A stretch of 64,000 bases of DNA, from positions 248,001-312,000 of the forward strand of contig NC_013524.1 of assembly GCF_000024985.1 (NCBI RefSeq). Direction: 5' to 3'. The DNA is from Sphaerobacter thermophilus DSM 20745 (GTDB lineage: Bacteria; Chloroflexota; Chloroflexia; Thermomicrobiales; Thermomicrobiaceae). Below are positions 62,220-64,000 of the stretch, in pieces; the stretch's first letter is position 1; each line of letters opens with the position of its first letter. The notes under the pieces are model-generated. The model did no database searches. It was not told the DNA's origin and was given only the letters and a program-made list of their open reading frames with translations. Position numbers and translations under genes: made by a program.

Positions 62220-63596
62220 TCACACAGCGACGTCGAGCGGCTGGGGCGTCGCTCCGGTTGACTCCGCCTGGGCGGCCGGGGTGCGGCTGCCGCGCCAGCG
62301 GCGGTACTCGATCCATCCCTGGAAGGCAAGGTGGCGGAGCCAGCCACCCGGGAGCCGCGGGTGGGTCCGTGGCGGACGCAGCAGCGCGAGATCGGGGTCC
62401 GGGTTGCCCAGGATGCTCTGCGCCAGCAGAAACCCGAAGAAGTGGGTGGGCATCACCCCTGACCCGTTGTACCCCGCCGCAACGTAGATGTTCTCGTCGA
62501 CTTGCCCGGAGACGGGCCACCAATCGGCCGTGCGCGCGGTGACGCCGTGCCACTCGTACTCGATCGGCACGCCGGCCAGCCACGGGTAGCGCTGCAGGAG
62601 TTCGCGCCGGCCGATCTCGCGTTCTCGCTCACTGATCTGCCAGCTCGTCCCCTCGAAGGCGCGGTGCCCGAGCACGTGGCGGTAGAAGAACCGCCGGTCG
62701 GGCGTGGAGCGGACCGTGTGGGTGTAGTAGCCGCCAGCCTCCAGACGGAACGGCCAGCGCTCCAGACCGCTTCGCTCCCACTCCGCCGGGGTCAGCGGCC
62801 GAGTGACGATGACGCGGTGATGCATCGTCAACAGGACGGACCGCGCGAAGCCAAGCTGCTGCGTGTAGCCGTTGGTGGCCAGCACGAGGTGCTGGGCCGT
62901 CACACGCCCTCCGGGCGTGTGCAGCGTGATCGACCGCCCGCGGTCGATCCGCACGACCGGCGACCACTCGTAGAGTTCAGTGCCCCGACGCTGGTTCGCT
63001 TCCACCAAACCCGCGATGAGTTTACCCGGGTGCAACCAGTTGGCCGTGGAGACCTCCGCCGTGGCATAGAAGGGCGAGCCGATCTCGCGGGCAAGCTCGT
63101 CGCCGGTGAGATCGGGATTGGGGCACCGCTGCGCAGCGGAGTACAGGGTGATGCATGGGATGCCCTCGGCCAGATCGAAGTCGATCCCCTCGGTCTCGGC
63201 GAAGGTCTGGAGGAGCTGGTAGCCGCGTGCCGCGCTCGGGGAAGGGTCGTGGCCGCGGAACCGGGCGCGAACCCCGCCGGAGTTGCGGGAGCTAGCACCC
63301 GATCCGAACCGCTGTGCTTCCAGCAGAACCACGCGGAGGCTCGGCTCGAGCTTCTTCAGGTAGTAGGCTGCTGCCAGCCCGGTAAAGCCGCCGCCGACCA
63401 CGGCCACGTCGACCTGCAGCTCGCGGTCCAGCCGCGGGAACTTGGGCAGCGGCGGGATAGTGCACATCCAGTAGCTCGGTGCCCGCTCCGGCTCGGTCGC
63501 GATCTCCACCCGGCGACGCGGCTTCCAATCGGCGGCCACCAGCGGCAGGGCAACCGCCGCGGCCCCGGCGATCCCCATCCAACGGCTCCGTCGCAT
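62220..63596 (-). CDS. membrane-anchored FAD oxidoreductase (DAO/PuuB-like)
   Basis: This 458-residue D-amino-acid-oxidase-fold flavoprotein, of the kind that oxidises amines or amino acids, has a short hydrophobic segment at residues 8-22 that suggests a membrane anchor. FAD binding is V-V-G-G-G-F-T-G-L-A-A-A at 66-77, then L-L-E-A-Q-R-F-G-S-G-A-S-S-R-N-S-G-G. The C-terminal part has A-A-G-Y-N-G-S-G-V, where the flavin isoalloxazine is held. The relation is to gamma-glutamylputrescine oxidase-like enzymes. GAGGAG stands before ATG 63,596. No amine gene is nearby, so the substrate is unknown. Confidence 0.87.
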   Translation of the reverse strand: MRRSRWMGIAGAAAVALPLVAADWKPRRRVEIATEPERAPSYWMCTIPPLPKFPRLDRELQVDVAVVGGGFTGLAAAYYLKKLEPSLRVVLLEAQRFGSGASSRNSGGVRARFRGHDPSPSAARGYQLLQTFAETEGIDFDLAEGIPCITLYSAAQRCPNPDLTGDELAREIGSPFYATAEVSTANWLHPGKLIAGLVEANQRRGTELYEWSPVVRIDRGRSITLHTPGGRVTAQHLVLATNGYTQQLGFARSVLLTMHHRVIVTRPLTPAEWERSGLERWPFRLEAGGYYTHTVRSTPDRRFFYRHVLGHRAFEGTSWQISEREREIGRRELLQRYPWLAGVPIEYEWHGVTARTADWWPVSGQVDENIYVAAGYNGSGVMPTHFFGFLLAQSILGNPDPDLALLRPPRTHPRLPGGWLRHLAFQGWIEYRRWRGSRTPAAQAESTGATPQPLDVAV

Positions 63597-64000
63597 CCGA
63601 TCTCCTCACTCCCGAGGCCCGGAATCTCTCCCGGACCGCACCGACTTCGTGACGCCCTCGCGGCCACAAGAGCTGCCTGACCCACGCAGATACACCGGGA
63701 CGGCGTCGCGGGTGCTCGCGATCCTTCGTCCTGACGGCATCGTCGATCCGTACCCGTTGGCTGCAGCACAACGCCGTTGGTGTGCGTACCCGAGAGCGCG
63801 GGCCCATGGTAGATAGCTCGCGCAACGCTGTCAAACCTTTGGCGTACGTGCGGCGATCGTACCCTGACGCGCCCACCTGCCGTGGTGCCGGGCGCGGCGC
63901 GATGCCGCATGTCTGTCATCGTGTCGTCCGGTTTCGTGACGCGCCGGATTGGTGCTGCTGTGCTAGTCACCCTCTTTCGACCGGGGCTGGCGATCCTCAG
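63597..64000. other. 403 bases at the window end without a clear gene
   Basis: Open frames here are shadows with no ribosome binding site. No hairpin, promoter of good spacing or RNA gene is evident. The next gene, if any, lies beyond the window. Confidence 0.45.

Overview
The window is GC-rich bacterial chromosome, densely coded on both strands. Good Shine-Dalgarno sites (GGAGG type) stand before most starts, and many starts are GTG or TTG. Tat-type lipoprotein binding proteins with Ala/Thr/Pro-rich linkers, the F-x-Y-W...GGL...FG-x-P surface repeats, ThiI without rhodanese, LivJ-type importers and dispersed REP-like hairpins together suggest a Chloroflexota member of the Thermomicrobia/Sphaerobacter type. 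That assignment is inference. I saw no tRNA, rRNA, CRISPR array, phage block or transposase.

Positions 1-11,058 hold housekeeping and transport genes. The first gene is a small SelW/Rdx-type protein whose reading frame contains a TGA where selenocysteine is expected (CQSU motif). A bacterial-SECIS-like hairpin follows it, so ordinary gene calling would miss or break this gene. Then come a lone receiver protein, thiI, an AI-2E family permease, a 62-residue membrane peptide behind a promoter carrying a LexA-like box, four-gene and single-gene stretches with MFS carriers, an SRPBCC protein and the coupled rlmD-maf pair. A heptad-repeat inverted repeat separates two MFS genes.

Positions 11,059-33,400 hold peptidases (two M20, one M19), a threonine-synthase-like PLP enzyme, a hydroxyacid-oxoacid transhydrogenase, a glycogen-binding protein with GlgX, a membrane PAS-GAF histidine kinase, a GGDEF-EAL protein, fumarase, a Mut7-C RNase-like protein, a GH31 glucosidase and an orphan immunity-like protein.

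Positions 33,591-58,030 look like one import-and-catabolism island. It has a LivJHMGF importer, a NitT/TauT-type importer with two paralogous binding proteins, a second LivJ-type binding protein, a RutB-like hydrolase, an ACMSD-type amidohydrolase and a LigM-like tetrahydrofolate-dependent O-demethylase facing a short MetF-like reductase. A third importer of the Fe/spermidine type follows, with an IlvD/Edd dehydratase, a HAD hydrolase and an FAD enzyme among its genes. A reasonable reading is uptake of amide- or ureido-containing and methoxylated compounds with the methyl group passed to folate; the substrates are not shown by the sequence.

Positions 58,198-64,000 hold a dCMP-deaminase-type protein, a nitroreductase, a REP-rich 750-base gap, a secreted serine hydrolase with two surface repeats and a membrane-anchored FAD oxidoreductase.
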